This document shows, piece after piece, positions 35,383-42,551 of a stretch of DNA of 62,750 nt. Each line of letters opens with the position of its first letter. Position 1 is the first letter of the stretch. This stretch comes from Acidimicrobiia bacterium. Lineage in GTDB: Bacteria > Actinomycetota > Acidimicrobiia > Acidimicrobiales > Bin134. The notes beneath the pieces are model-generated. The model saw only the letters and a program-made list of their open reading frames with translations, did no database searches and was not told where the DNA came from. Both the position numbers and the translations under genes were made by a program. Where the stretch lies: assembly GCA_009842675.1 (NCBI GenBank), contig VYEX01000041.1, positions 1 through 62,750 on the forward strand. The letters run 5' to 3'.

Positions 35383-35464
35383 GGTGGCTGGCGGGTCCTG
35401 TCACCGGAAGCGGCCTGGCCGTCGGAGCGGCCAGGTCCGCCACCGGCGCCACCCCCCAGCCACC
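35383..35464. repeat. Palindromic structured element, copy B
   Basis: The outer stem pairs GGTGGCTGG (35383-35391) with CCAGCCACC (35456-35464), perfect over nine bases. The inner stem pairs GCGG plus CCTGGCC (35410-35420) with GGCCAGG (35429-35435) and CCGC (35437-35440) around the same bulged T as in copy A. The loop is 8 bases. Same orientation as copy A; unpaired GGCGGGTCCTGTC and CCGGCGCCACC are conserved between copies. It lies 116 bp before the CoxL-like gene start. Confidence 0.8.
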
Positions 35465-35579
35465 TGCATTCATGTTCCATCCGCAGGCCCGCCTGTCTTT
35501 CCCTTTCGCGGCGCGGAGGATCGGCTGCACTAAGAAATATGGGGGGATACGCTCAGGGGGAGTCTTGGGAGGTGGCGAG

Positions 35580-37988
35580 ATGAGTGATTCCTCTACGGCG
35601 GTGGTGGGGAGCAGGCTGCTTCGAAAGGAGGATCCCGAGCTGCTAACCGGGGAAGCCCGGTTCGTGGACGATCTCGACCTCACCGGGGCGCTATGGGTGG
35701 CGTGTGTGCGGAGTCCTCATGCTCACGCCCGCATCAACTCGGTAGACTTCAGCGGCGCTTTGGCGGCCGATGGGGTGGTGGCCGCCTATTCGGGGGCCGA
35801 TCTGGCTGAATCCTGGGGGCCGTTGCCGTGCGCCTGGCCGGTGACTGATGACATGAAGAACCCGGCCCACCTACCCATCGCGGTGGACAAGGCCAACTAC
35901 GTGGGCGACGTGGTAGCGGTGGTGCTGGCCGATGATCGCTACGGGGCGGTGGATGCTGCTGCCCTGGTGGAGGTGGACTACGAGCCGCTCGACGCGGTGG
36001 TCGATCTTGAAGACGCCCTGGCCGACAGCAACGTCATCCACGAGGATCTGGGCACCAACGCCTCCTACACCTGGGAGCTGACTCCTGACGCCGACGCGGT
36101 GGAGGCCGCTTTCTCTGCGGCTGATCACGTGGTGTCGGAGCGCTACATCCAACAGCGGCTCATTCCCGCCGCCATGGAGCCGCGAGGCGTGGTGGCCGTG
36201 CCCGCGCCCTTCGGCGGGGATATCACCATCTACTCGGCCACCCAGATCCCCCACATCCTCAAGGTCATGGTGGCCCTCACCCTGGGTCTGCCCGAGCAGA
36301 AGGTCCGAGTGGTAGCGCCCTCGGTGGGAGGCGGCTTCGGCTCCAAGCTGAACGTTTACGCCGAGGAAATCATGTGTACCGCTCTGGCGCTGCGCCACGG
36401 CGTTCCGGTGCGCTGGACCGAGGGCCGATCGGAGGCCGCCGGTTCCACCATCCAGGGCCGGGGCCAGATCCAAGACATCGAGCTGGCCGCCGACGCCGAG
36501 GGCCGCATCAGCGGGGTGCGGGTGAAGCTGGTGGCTGACATGGGGGCCTACCTCCAACTCGTCACCCCCGGCGTGCCCCTGCTGGGCGCCTTCTTGTATC
36601 ACGGCTGCTACGACATCCCGAACTACTCCTTCGTGTGTACGGGGGTGTTCACCAACATGACCCCCACCGACGCCTACCGGGGGGCGGGCCGCCCCGAAGC
36701 CACCTATGCCATCGAGCGGGCCATGGACTCATTGGCCGCAGCCGTTGGGGTGGACGCGGCTGAGATCAGGCGGCGCAACTTCATCGGGCCCGAGCAGTTC
36801 CCCTATTCGTCGGCCCCCGGGCTGGTATTCGACAGCGGCAACTACCCCCAGGCCCTGGAGCAGGCCCTGGAACTGGTGGACTACGAGGGGCTGCGGGCCC
36901 AACAGGCCGAGCGCCGGGCGGCGGGGGACAGTCGTCAACTGGGCCTGGGCCTGTCGAGCTACGTGGAGATGTGCGGTTTGGCCCCCAGCCGGGTGCTGGC
37001 CTCGCTGAACTATGCCGCCGGCGGGTGGGAGTCGGCCACCGTGCGGGTTCTGCCCACCGCCAAGGTGCAGGTGGTGACCGGCACCTCCCCTCACGGTCAA
37101 GGCCATGAGACGTGCTGGTCGATGATCGTGGCCGACCAGCTGGGCGTGGACCCCGACGACGTGGAGGTGCTGCACTCCGACACCGCAATCTCCCCGCTGG
37201 GGCTCGACTCCTACGGCTCCCGCTCGCTGTCGGTGGGCGGCACCGCGGTGTATATGGCGGCCGACAAGGTGATCGACAAGGCCAAGCTCATTGCCGCCCA
37301 CCAGATGGAGGCCAACGTGGAGGACTTGGAGTTCTCCGACGGCACGTTCCGGGTGAAGGGCCAGCCCGATGCCGAGATGCCGCTGGCCGCGGTGGCCTTC
37401 GAGGCGTTCACCGCCCACAACCTGCCCGACGGCATGGAGCCCAACTTGGAGGGCCACATGACCTGGGACCCGCCCAATTTCACCTTCCCGTTCGGGACCC
37501 ATGTGGCGGTAGTGGAGGTGGACACCGAGACCGGCGAAGTGGAGATGGTGGACTACGTGGCCGTCGACGACTGCGGCAACCAGATCAACCCCATGGTGGT
37601 GGAGGGCCAGATCCACGGTGGCATCCTCCAGGGGGTGGCCCAGGCCCTGTGGGAGGAGGCTGCCTTCGACGCCGAGGGTCAGCCCCGCAACGTGAGCTTC
37701 CTGGACTATCTGGTGCCGTCGCCGGCCGAGACCCTGTCGTTTCGCACCGACTCCACGGTGACCCCCAGCCCCACCAACCCCATGGGGGTGAAGGGCATCG
37801 GCGAGGCCGGCACCATCGCCTCCACCCCGGCGGTGATCAACGCCATCGCCGACGCGCTGGCACCTTTGGGTATCGACGACGTAGAGATGCCGGCCACGCC
37901 CGAGCGAATCTGGGAGCTGATCTCCGGGTCGCAGCCACAGGAACCGTCTAGCAGCCGCTGGAGTCTGAGAGGCCTACTTCGGCGTTGA
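35580..37988 (+). CDS. CoxL/xanthine dehydrogenase family molybdopterin-binding large subunit
   Basis: This protein has 802 residues from the ATG at 35580 with GGAGGT six bases upstream. It opens with GSRLLRKEDPELLTGEARFVDDL, as in CoxL-family subunits. The active-site loop reads AYRGAGR (365-371), the form II (aldehyde-oxidase-like) signature rather than the AYRCSFR of genuine aerobic CO dehydrogenase; the catalytic glutamate is E742 in GVKGIGEAG. Cofactor-binding VAPSVGGGFGSK is present. The small (2Fe-2S) and medium (FAD) subunits normally encoded next to it are missing, so partners must be elsewhere or the gene is an orphan. The substrate is probably an aldehyde or N-heterocycle. moaE at 17.4 kb could supply the cofactor. 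Confidence 0.9.
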   Translation: MSDSSTAVVGSRLLRKEDPELLTGEARFVDDLDLTGALWVACVRSPHAHARINSVDFSGALAADGVVAAYSGADLAESWGPLPCAWPVTDDMKNPAHLPIAVDKANYVGDVVAVVLADDRYGAVDAAALVEVDYEPLDAVVDLEDALADSNVIHEDLGTNASYTWELTPDADAVEAAFSAADHVVSERYIQQRLIPAAMEPRGVVAVPAPFGGDITIYSATQIPHILKVMVALTLGLPEQKVRVVAPSVGGGFGSKLNVYAEEIMCTALALRHGVPVRWTEGRSEAAGSTIQGRGQIQDIELAADAEGRISGVRVKLVADMGAYLQLVTPGVPLLGAFLYHGCYDIPNYSFVCTGVFTNMTPTDAYRGAGRPEATYAIERAMDSLAAAVGVDAAEIRRRNFIGPEQFPYSSAPGLVFDSGNYPQALEQALELVDYEGLRAQQAERRAAGDSRQLGLGLSSYVEMCGLAPSRVLASLNYAAGGWESATVRVLPTAKVQVVTGTSPHGQGHETCWSMIVADQLGVDPDDVEVLHSDTAISPLGLDSYGSRSLSVGGTAVYMAADKVIDKAKLIAAHQMEANVEDLEFSDGTFRVKGQPDAEMPLAAVAFEAFTAHNLPDGMEPNLEGHMTWDPPNFTFPFGTHVAVVEVDTETGEVEMVDYVAVDDCGNQINPMVVEGQIHGGILQGVAQALWEEAAFDAEGQPRNVSFLDYLVPSPAETLSFRTDSTVTPSPTNPMGVKGIGEAGTIASTPAVINAIADALAPLGIDDVEMPATPERIWELISGSQPQEPSSSRWSLRGLLRR

Positions 37989-37996
37989 TTCCCCCC

Positions 37997-38389
37997 TCAG
38001 GATGATCTGCCCAATATTTCCAGGCCGCGTTCGACGGCCGACACCGCAAGGCGGGTGTCGAAGGTGGCGATGGCGCGGGCATTATGGCTGAGGGCAGTAT
38101 CGAGGACGATGGCGTCGGGCAACTGCAACCCGGTATCGGCCCGCAGTGCCGCCCATCGTTCTGGTGCATCTGCTTCGACATCGGTAACGACAAATGAGGA
38201 GCGAAGTCCGTCTGCCGCGGCATCGAGCATCCCGAGTTGGGCTGGTGCCACGAGACACTCAGCCAGGGTAACCGGGTGCAGAAGGGCGTCTTCTTCGGCA
38301 ATCTCCCGATTGATCGCCACCGCTCGGCGGTGATGTCCATCGCGCGGGTCGCGCAGCGCCACAACCCAACTGGCGTCGGCAACGATCAT
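37997..38389 (-). CDS. PIN-domain toxin (VapC family)
   Basis: This 130-residue protein has acidic PIN residues D5 in MIVADASWVVAL, E44 in TLAECLV, and aspartates in LQLPDAIVLDTALSHNARAIATFD. PIN toxins are Mg-dependent RNases, often acting on tRNA or rRNA. The start overlaps the antitoxin stop by 4 bp (38386-38389), the usual VapBC order. The stop is 8 bp from the CoxL-like stop, convergent. Catalytic residues look intact. Confidence 0.87.
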   Translation of the reverse strand: MIVADASWVVALRDPRDGHHRRAVAINREIAEEDALLHPVTLAECLVAPAQLGMLDAAADGLRSSFVVTDVEADAPERWAALRADTGLQLPDAIVLDTALSHNARAIATFDTRLAVSAVERGLEILGRSS

Positions 38390-38625
38390 GCGGGCCAGTC
38401 CTGGGACCGGTCATAGAGCGTCGAAGAGCCGGGCAGGGAGCCTTCTAGCACCGCCCGGGCGCTAGCACGAGAAGTGGGCGTGCGACCGCTTTGGATCCAG
38501 TCCAGCATGATGAGCCTTATGAGGCCGGCTCGGGGCGCATCCGGCCATTTTCGCGATGCCTCGTCGAGGACATCGGTGATCTCGTCAGTCTCGGTCACCG
38601 AATGACGAGGGCGGGTTGTCGGCAT
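38386..38625 (-). CDS. Antitoxin partner of the upstream-strand VapC
   Basis: This protein has 79 residues from the ATG at 38625 (MPTTRPRHSVTETDEITDVL). It is predicted helical with a middle section KWPDAPRAGLIRLIMLDWIQ, resembling small antitoxins in VapBC pairs though not a clear ribbon-helix-helix. The C-terminal part (SLPGSSTLYDRSQDWPA) would bind the toxin. It overlaps the toxin gene by 4 bp. A 19-base palindrome lies 9 bp upstream of the start and probably binds the antitoxin-toxin complex for autoregulation. Confidence 0.75.
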   Translation of the reverse strand: MPTTRPRHSVTETDEITDVLDEASRKWPDAPRAGLIRLIMLDWIQSGRTPTSRASARAVLEGSLPGSSTLYDRSQDWPA

Positions 38626-38634
38626 GGTCAAGAG

Positions 38635-38653
38635 TGTAGCACCTAGTGCTGCA
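38635..38653. promoter_or_regulatory. Palindromic operator before the antitoxin gene
   Basis: TGTAGCAC (38635-38642), three bases CTA, GTGCTGCA (38646-38653); one mismatch between arms. It begins 9 bp upstream of the antitoxin ATG at 38625. The core GTAGCAC-N3-GTGCTAC recurs at 39874-39892 before another small antitoxin-like gene, at the same distance. Confidence 0.6.
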
Positions 38654-38679
38654 CCGAATGCCCTTCGGATTTCGACCAG

Positions 38680-38696
38680 GCATACATAAAATATGC
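38680..38696. promoter_or_regulatory. Small inverted repeat before the orphan antitoxin
   Basis: GCATA (38680-38684), CATAAAA spacer, TATGC (38692-38696), in an AT-rich stretch that can also serve as promoter (TAAAAT). It lies just upstream of the antitoxin ATG at 38705 and is probably its operator. Confidence 0.4.
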
Positions 38697-38704
38697 TTTT
38701 ACAT

Positions 38705-38941
38705 ATGCGAACCACGATCATCTTGCCTGATGGTCTGGCCGAACAGGTCAAAAGGCATGCAGTCGAACGCGGGTGCACGTTCACATCGCTTGTGACTGAC
38801 GGCCTCCATCTGGTGTTGCAGGGTCCGTCCGGCGATCCGCCGCCGCCTCTGCCCGCCTACCACGGCGACGGCCAGATTCTCGTCGACCTCACCGACAAAG
38901 AAGCCCTGTGGGAAGCCCTCGACGCCGACGGCTGGCGATGA
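38705..38941 (+). CDS. Orphan VapB-like antitoxin
   Basis: This protein has 78 residues from the ATG at 38705; another ATG at 38693 adds four residues. It begins with MRTTIILPDGLAEQVKRHAV and CTFTSLVTDGLHLVL, a ribbon-helix-helix pattern (one strand, two helices). The C-terminal PAYHGDGQILVDLTDKEALW is the toxin-binding tail typical of VapB partners of PIN toxins. The stop overlaps the ATG of a 22-codon VapC remnant, so the antitoxin has outlived its toxin. It may now act as an orphan repressor or an anti-addiction antitoxin. Confidence 0.8.
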   Translation: MRTTIILPDGLAEQVKRHAVERGCTFTSLVTDGLHLVLQGPSGDPPPPLPAYHGDGQILVDLTDKEALWEALDADGWR

Positions 38942-39006
38942 TCCTCCCCGACGCCGGCTTTGCCCGATTCAAAGACCTGTCCTGGTTCAACTCCATTCTC
39001 GACTGA
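38938..39006 (+). pseudogene. VapC toxin remnant with a large internal deletion
   Basis: The ATG at 38938 overlaps the antitoxin stop (ATGA), as in a normal VapBC pair, but the frame has only 22 codons. It starts MILPD, the usual VapC opening that holds the first catalytic aspartate, and continues directly into AGFARFKDLSWFNSIL, which matches the usual VapC ending (FARFPGLRW). The middle of about 100 codons is missing, in frame. The other catalytic residues are gone, so it is inactive as a nuclease. Whether it still binds the antitoxin is unknown. Confidence 0.75.
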
Positions 39007-39046
39007 CCGTCCAATTCAAACAATTCAGAAGGCCGCCGAACAGGTT

Positions 39047-39445
39047 CTAGGGCAGGGCCACGACCTCTAGGTCGGTGTGGTGAGCCATGATTTCGAAGTC
39101 GCTGTCGGCATGGAGAACCGGAACCCCGGATTGGATGGCCACGGCGGCGATCAAGCAATCCAAGAGCTTGCGGATGGTTTCGCCCCTTCTGCGGCAGGAC
39201 CGATAGACCGCGGCGGCGTGGTCGTAGTGAGCGGGGTGGGTGGGAAGGATCACGGCTCGGGCCAAGAGACGCTTGAGATTCTGTTCGTGGATGTCGTCGC
39301 GAGCGCCGGCTAGCACTTCCAGCCTCACTGCATCGGTAATGGCGAGCTCGGCCTCGGTTTTCATCAACAGCCTGAGTCTGATGTGCGAGTCGCTTCCCGT
39401 GTTGCGGAGGTACTCAACCCACACCGAGGTGTCGACGAGGATCAC
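39047..39445 (-). CDS. PIN-domain toxin (VapC family)
   Basis: This 132-residue protein has MILVDTSVWVEYL with catalytic D5, E43 in DAVRLEVLAGA, D95 in IRKLLDCLIAAVAI and a last aspartate in LHADSDFEIMA. This is a complete VapC of the common type with the RKLLDCLIAA helix. It overlaps its antitoxin gene by 4 bp. It is convergent with the VapC remnant on the other strand. Probably active as an RNase toxin. Confidence 0.9.
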   Translation of the reverse strand: MILVDTSVWVEYLRNTGSDSHIRLRLLMKTEAELAITDAVRLEVLAGARDDIHEQNLKRLLARAVILPTHPAHYDHAAAVYRSCRRRGETIRKLLDCLIAAVAIQSGVPVLHADSDFEIMAHHTDLEVVALP

Positions 39446-39645
39446 CTGACTTCGTGGGTTCGCATCTCGTCGAGGTCGCCTTCCCAGCCGGCCCCTTGCA
39501 TCTGAAGGGCTTCCTCCACCGTCATCGGCTCGGCGGCCACCATGCTCAGGGCCAGGTTCACGGCTTCCCGCTTGGTGCTCAGCTGGTAGCGCCGCATGAC
39601 CTCAGCGCAAGCCTCCTCGTCGATATCGATGTTCGTTCGGGCCAT
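39442..39645 (-). CDS. VapB antitoxin
   Basis: This protein has 67 residues from the ATG at 39645 (MARTNIDIDEEACAEVMRRY); upstream in-frame starts are less likely. The sequence TNIDIDEEACAEVMRRYQLS and TKREAVNLALSMV is the ribbon-helix-helix of the DUF2191/VapB type, followed by a toxin-binding tail ending GWEGDLDEMRTHEV. It overlaps vapC by 4 bp. Tandem GGTGTA-like sequence just upstream may be the operator. Confidence 0.88.
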   Translation of the reverse strand: MARTNIDIDEEACAEVMRRYQLSTKREAVNLALSMVAAEPMTVEEALQMQGAGWEGDLDEMRTHEVR

Positions 39646-39697
39646 GCACAAAGCATACACCACCAATACACCTAGCTGGCTGGGGAAAATGCGTCGC

Positions 39698-39865
39698 TTA
39701 CTCCGAGTTGAGCAGCTCTTGTCTTACCTGGTCCCAGTCGAGCACCGGGTCGGGCGGGTCTCGCAAGCGCTCAAGTGCCACCTCGAGATCGTCAATGTCC
39801 TCCAACAACGCACAAGCCAATCCGCTGTTGTTCCGCAGCTCCCGCTGGCTGATCTCCCGGCTCAC
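39698..39865 (-). CDS. Short Phd/YefM-like antitoxin, probably internally deleted
   Basis: This is a 55-residue frame from the GTG at 39865. The N-terminus SREISQRELRNNSG is the hallmark of Phd/YefM-type antitoxins (strand, then first helix), but the middle of the DNA-binding domain is absent and the sequence passes to a C-terminal acidic helix (DLEVALERLRDPPDPVLDWD) of toxin-binding type. A perfect palindrome lies 8 bp upstream. No toxin gene follows; the next gene downstream is the vapBC pair. It may be a reduced antitoxin or a decaying one. Full-length family members have about 75-90 residues. Confidence 0.55.
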   Translation of the reverse strand: MSREISQRELRNNSGLACALLEDIDDLEVALERLRDPPDPVLDWDQVRQELLNSE

Positions 39866-39873
39866 AACGCCAC

Positions 39874-39892
39874 CGTAGCACGCAGTGCTACG
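39874..39892. promoter_or_regulatory. Perfect palindromic operator before the Phd-like gene
   Basis: CGTAGCAC (39874-39881), GCA, GTGCTACG (39885-39892); eight-base perfect arms. It is 8 bp upstream of the GTG at 39865. The same core GTAGCAC-N3-GTGCTRC is present at 38635-38653 before the first antitoxin of this cluster. Confidence 0.65.
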
Positions 39893-39916
39893 ACTTGGCT
39901 GAAGGGAAATAGCCGG

Positions 39917-42484
39917 TTAGTTGGTGCCGGAAAGGGCTATGGCGGCGTTGATGAGGCCGAGGTGGGAGTAGGCCTGGGGGTGGTTGCCCAAGAGGCGCTC
40001 TGTGGCCGGGTCGTATTGCTCGGGGAGCAGGCCGGTGGGACCGCACAGGTCGAGGTAGCGGTCGAATAGGGCTTGGGCGTCTTCTAGCTGGCCGATCAGA
40101 ACGTAGGCCTCAATCAGCCACGATGCGCAGATCAGAAAACCGCCCTCGGTGCCGGGCAGCCCGTCATCGTGGCGGTAGCGGTACACCGTCTGGCCATCGC
40201 GCAACTCACTCTCCACTGCTTTGAGGGTGGACACGAAGCGGGAGTCGCTGGGGGGCAACAGCCCGCTCAAACCGATCCACAGCAGGCTGGCGTCGAGGTC
40301 GGTCGAGCCGTAGGCGGTGGTGTAGGAGCGGCGCTGCTCATTCCACCCGTTCAAGATCACGTCGGCGGCGATCTGGTGGCGAAGGGGGCGCCAATACGGT
40401 GCCAGCTCGGGGTCGATGCGCTCGGCGATCTTGATGGCCCGGTCCACCGCCATCCAGCACATGACTTTGGAGTGGACATGATGGCGGGGCGGGCGGCGCT
40501 CCTCCCAGATGCCGTGGTCGGGCTCGTGCCAGCGGGTGGCCACCGCCCCCACCACTGCTTTGACCACCTCCCAGTGCCGGTTGGTGAGGGTGACCTCGGC
40601 GTCGCACAGCCGCCAGGCCAAATCCACCACTGGGCCGAACACGTCGAGCTGCACTTGGTGCTCAGCCGCGTTGCCTATCCGCACCGGGCGGCTGCCGGCG
40701 TATCCGGCCAGCTCGGGCAGCACCGCCTCGGGCAGGGCCTCGTCGCCCACCAGCGGATACACCGGCCGAAGCTGCTCAGGGCTGGGGAGGTGCTCGACTC
40801 GCTCGAGAATCCAATCGAGCAGGTTGCCGGCCTCCGTGCTGCTGCCCAGGGCTAGTAGGGCGGCTGCGCTCATGGCGGCGTCTCGGGGCCAGCAGTAGCG
40901 GTAGTCCCAATTGCGGACCCCGCCCATCACCTCGGGCAGGCTGGTGGTGGCAGCGGCCAGCATGGCGCCGGAGGGCTGGTGGCACAGTGCTTTGAGCACC
41001 AGCGCCGACCGCTCCACTTCCTCGCTGGCCACCGGGGGCAGCGTCAGCTTCTGTGCCCAGTTGCGCCAGTGCTGCTCGGTGGCTTGTCGGCGGTCGGTTT
41101 CGGTCAAGTCGGTGCGAAGGGGCCGGCCGTGGACGCCGAGGCGCAGCATCAACTCCAGAGGGGTCCCGTCGAGCTGGACGTCGGCGACTGCCGTCTGGTG
41201 GGGGCCTTGGTCGACGATTTCCCAGTTCACTCCGGGCGAAAGCAAGACCATGGTCTCGGCCGCGCCCCACACCTCTAGGCCGCCGTCTATCACGTGCAGT
41301 CCGGTGGGGGCTCGGCCGAAATCCAGCCGGGGGGCGAACTCGATGCGGATCCGACCGGTTCCCTCGATGGCCCGGATCAGGTTGGTGCGACCGGCCGGCT
41401 CGGTGGGGCGCTGGTCGGAGCAGTCGAGGTAGTCGGTGACCGTCACATCCGACCATCGGGTCTCGGTGATCATGGTGCCGTTGAGATAGCGGTGGGAGAT
41501 GGGTGGGCTGTCGTCGGGGCGGCTGACCGAGAAGTGGCCCGCTCGGGCTCCGCCCAGCAGCCCGGCGAACACCGCGGGGGAGTCGGCTCTGGGGTGGCAC
41601 ATCCAATTCACCGAGCCGTCGGCGGTGACCAGCGCCACCGTGCGCTGATCGCTGAGCAGGCTGTGGCGCTCGATGGGCAGGGCGTGCTCGCCCGTGAGCC
41701 ATGCCCGGCGCCGCTCGGCCAATAAGGCGAGCATCTGAGCCACCGACTGGGGGTCGTCCAACCGAGCTCGGGCCAGGGTCTGGCCGTGGCCGACCTTGAG
41801 GCCGAGGTCGGGGCCGGCCAGTCGGGCGAATGCGTCTTCGTCGGTGGCGTCGTCGCCGGCGAACACCACCGCTTCGGCTGACACGTCGGCCCTAAGCCGG
41901 TCTAAGGCGTCGCCCTTGTTGAGGTTCAACACCGACAGCTCCACCACCATCTTGCCGGTCTTGAGGTGGACGCCCTTCCACTTGCCGGGGCCCTTGAGCA
42001 CATCGGTGACCGCGGCCCCGGCGATCTCGGGGTCGGCCTTGCGATAGTGGAAGGCCACGCCGGCCGGCTTGGGCTCGATGATGAATCCATGGTCGCGCCG
42101 GGCGATGTCGTTCAGTGCCCCCATCACCCGGTCGCGCAGATCCCGCTGTTCGGCAGAGAGGTGTTCGGCGAAGCCGACGTCGAACTCGGTGCCGTGGCTT
42201 CCCACCAGGTGGATCTCCTCGGGCAGGCGGCTCAGGGCGGCCAGATCCCGCAGCGCCCGCCCCGAGATCACCGCCACATGGGTGTCGGGCATGGCGGCCA
42301 GTTGGCGCAGCCCGGCCACCGACTCCCTGAGGGGTCGGGCCTCATCGGGGTTGTCGATGATGGGGGCCAGCGTGCCGTCGTAATCGCAGGCCACCAGCAG
42401 CACCGGCACCCGGGCTAGCTCCCGCAGCCGGGCGTCCACCTCTTCGGGGGTCATTATCGGACCAGCCCGGCTGTCCTCGGTCAT
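39917..42484 (-). CDS. otsB: Trehalose-6-phosphate phosphatase fused to GH15 hydrolase
   Basis: This 855-residue fusion has an N-terminal HAD phosphatase (about 12-260) with D34 and D36 in ACDYDGTLAPI, VISGRALRDL, VGSHGTEF and VFAGDDATDEDAF; it removes phosphate from trehalose-6-phosphate. The rest (about 265-855) is a GH15 glucoamylase/trehalase-type domain with VRNWDYRYCWPRDAAM, HSKVMCWMAVDRA, GTEGGFLICASWLIEAY and LLPEQYDP, including the catalytic glutamate region. In mycobacteria GH15 members are trehalases, so the protein may both make and degrade trehalose or act on another alpha-glucan. It follows otsA through a duplicated junction. Confidence 0.92.
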   Translation of the reverse strand: MTEDSRAGPIMTPEEVDARLRELARVPVLLVACDYDGTLAPIIDNPDEARPLRESVAGLRQLAAMPDTHVAVISGRALRDLAALSRLPEEIHLVGSHGTEFDVGFAEHLSAEQRDLRDRVMGALNDIARRDHGFIIEPKPAGVAFHYRKADPEIAGAAVTDVLKGPGKWKGVHLKTGKMVVELSVLNLNKGDALDRLRADVSAEAVVFAGDDATDEDAFARLAGPDLGLKVGHGQTLARARLDDPQSVAQMLALLAERRRAWLTGEHALPIERHSLLSDQRTVALVTADGSVNWMCHPRADSPAVFAGLLGGARAGHFSVSRPDDSPPISHRYLNGTMITETRWSDVTVTDYLDCSDQRPTEPAGRTNLIRAIEGTGRIRIEFAPRLDFGRAPTGLHVIDGGLEVWGAAETMVLLSPGVNWEIVDQGPHQTAVADVQLDGTPLELMLRLGVHGRPLRTDLTETDRRQATEQHWRNWAQKLTLPPVASEEVERSALVLKALCHQPSGAMLAAATTSLPEVMGGVRNWDYRYCWPRDAAMSAAALLALGSSTEAGNLLDWILERVEHLPSPEQLRPVYPLVGDEALPEAVLPELAGYAGSRPVRIGNAAEHQVQLDVFGPVVDLAWRLCDAEVTLTNRHWEVVKAVVGAVATRWHEPDHGIWEERRPPRHHVHSKVMCWMAVDRAIKIAERIDPELAPYWRPLRHQIAADVILNGWNEQRRSYTTAYGSTDLDASLLWIGLSGLLPPSDSRFVSTLKAVESELRDGQTVYRYRHDDGLPGTEGGFLICASWLIEAYVLIGQLEDAQALFDRYLDLCGPTGLLPEQYDPATERLLGNHPQAYSHLGLINAAIALSGTN

Positions 42485-42551
42485 TCGCAGGCCTCTAAGC
42501 GGGCGGGCAAGCGCTCGGTCATTCGCAGGCCTCCAGGCGGGCCAAGAACCG
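42476..42551. repeat. 38-bp imperfect tandem duplication at the otsA/otsB junction
   Basis: Copies 42476-42513 and 42514-42551. The first 20 bases of each (CTCGGTCATTCGCAGGCCTC) are identical; the remainder has diverged at several sites. Each copy holds, on the minus strand, the sequence GAATGACCGAG, i.e. an ATGA stop/start overlap. Divergence shows the duplication is old and not an assembly error. Confidence 0.92.
42481..42522 (-). other. 13-codon micro-ORF linking otsA and otsB
   Basis: The minus strand ATG at 42522 overlaps the otsA TGA (ATGA) and reads MTERLPARLEACE to a TGA at 42483-42481, which overlaps the otsB ATG at 42484 (again ATGA). The peptide copies the OtsA C-terminus (ERFLARLEACE). 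The 38-bp period equals 13 codons minus one base, precisely what is required to keep a 4-bp overlap on both sides. This is consistent with a translational relay. Confidence 0.6.
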
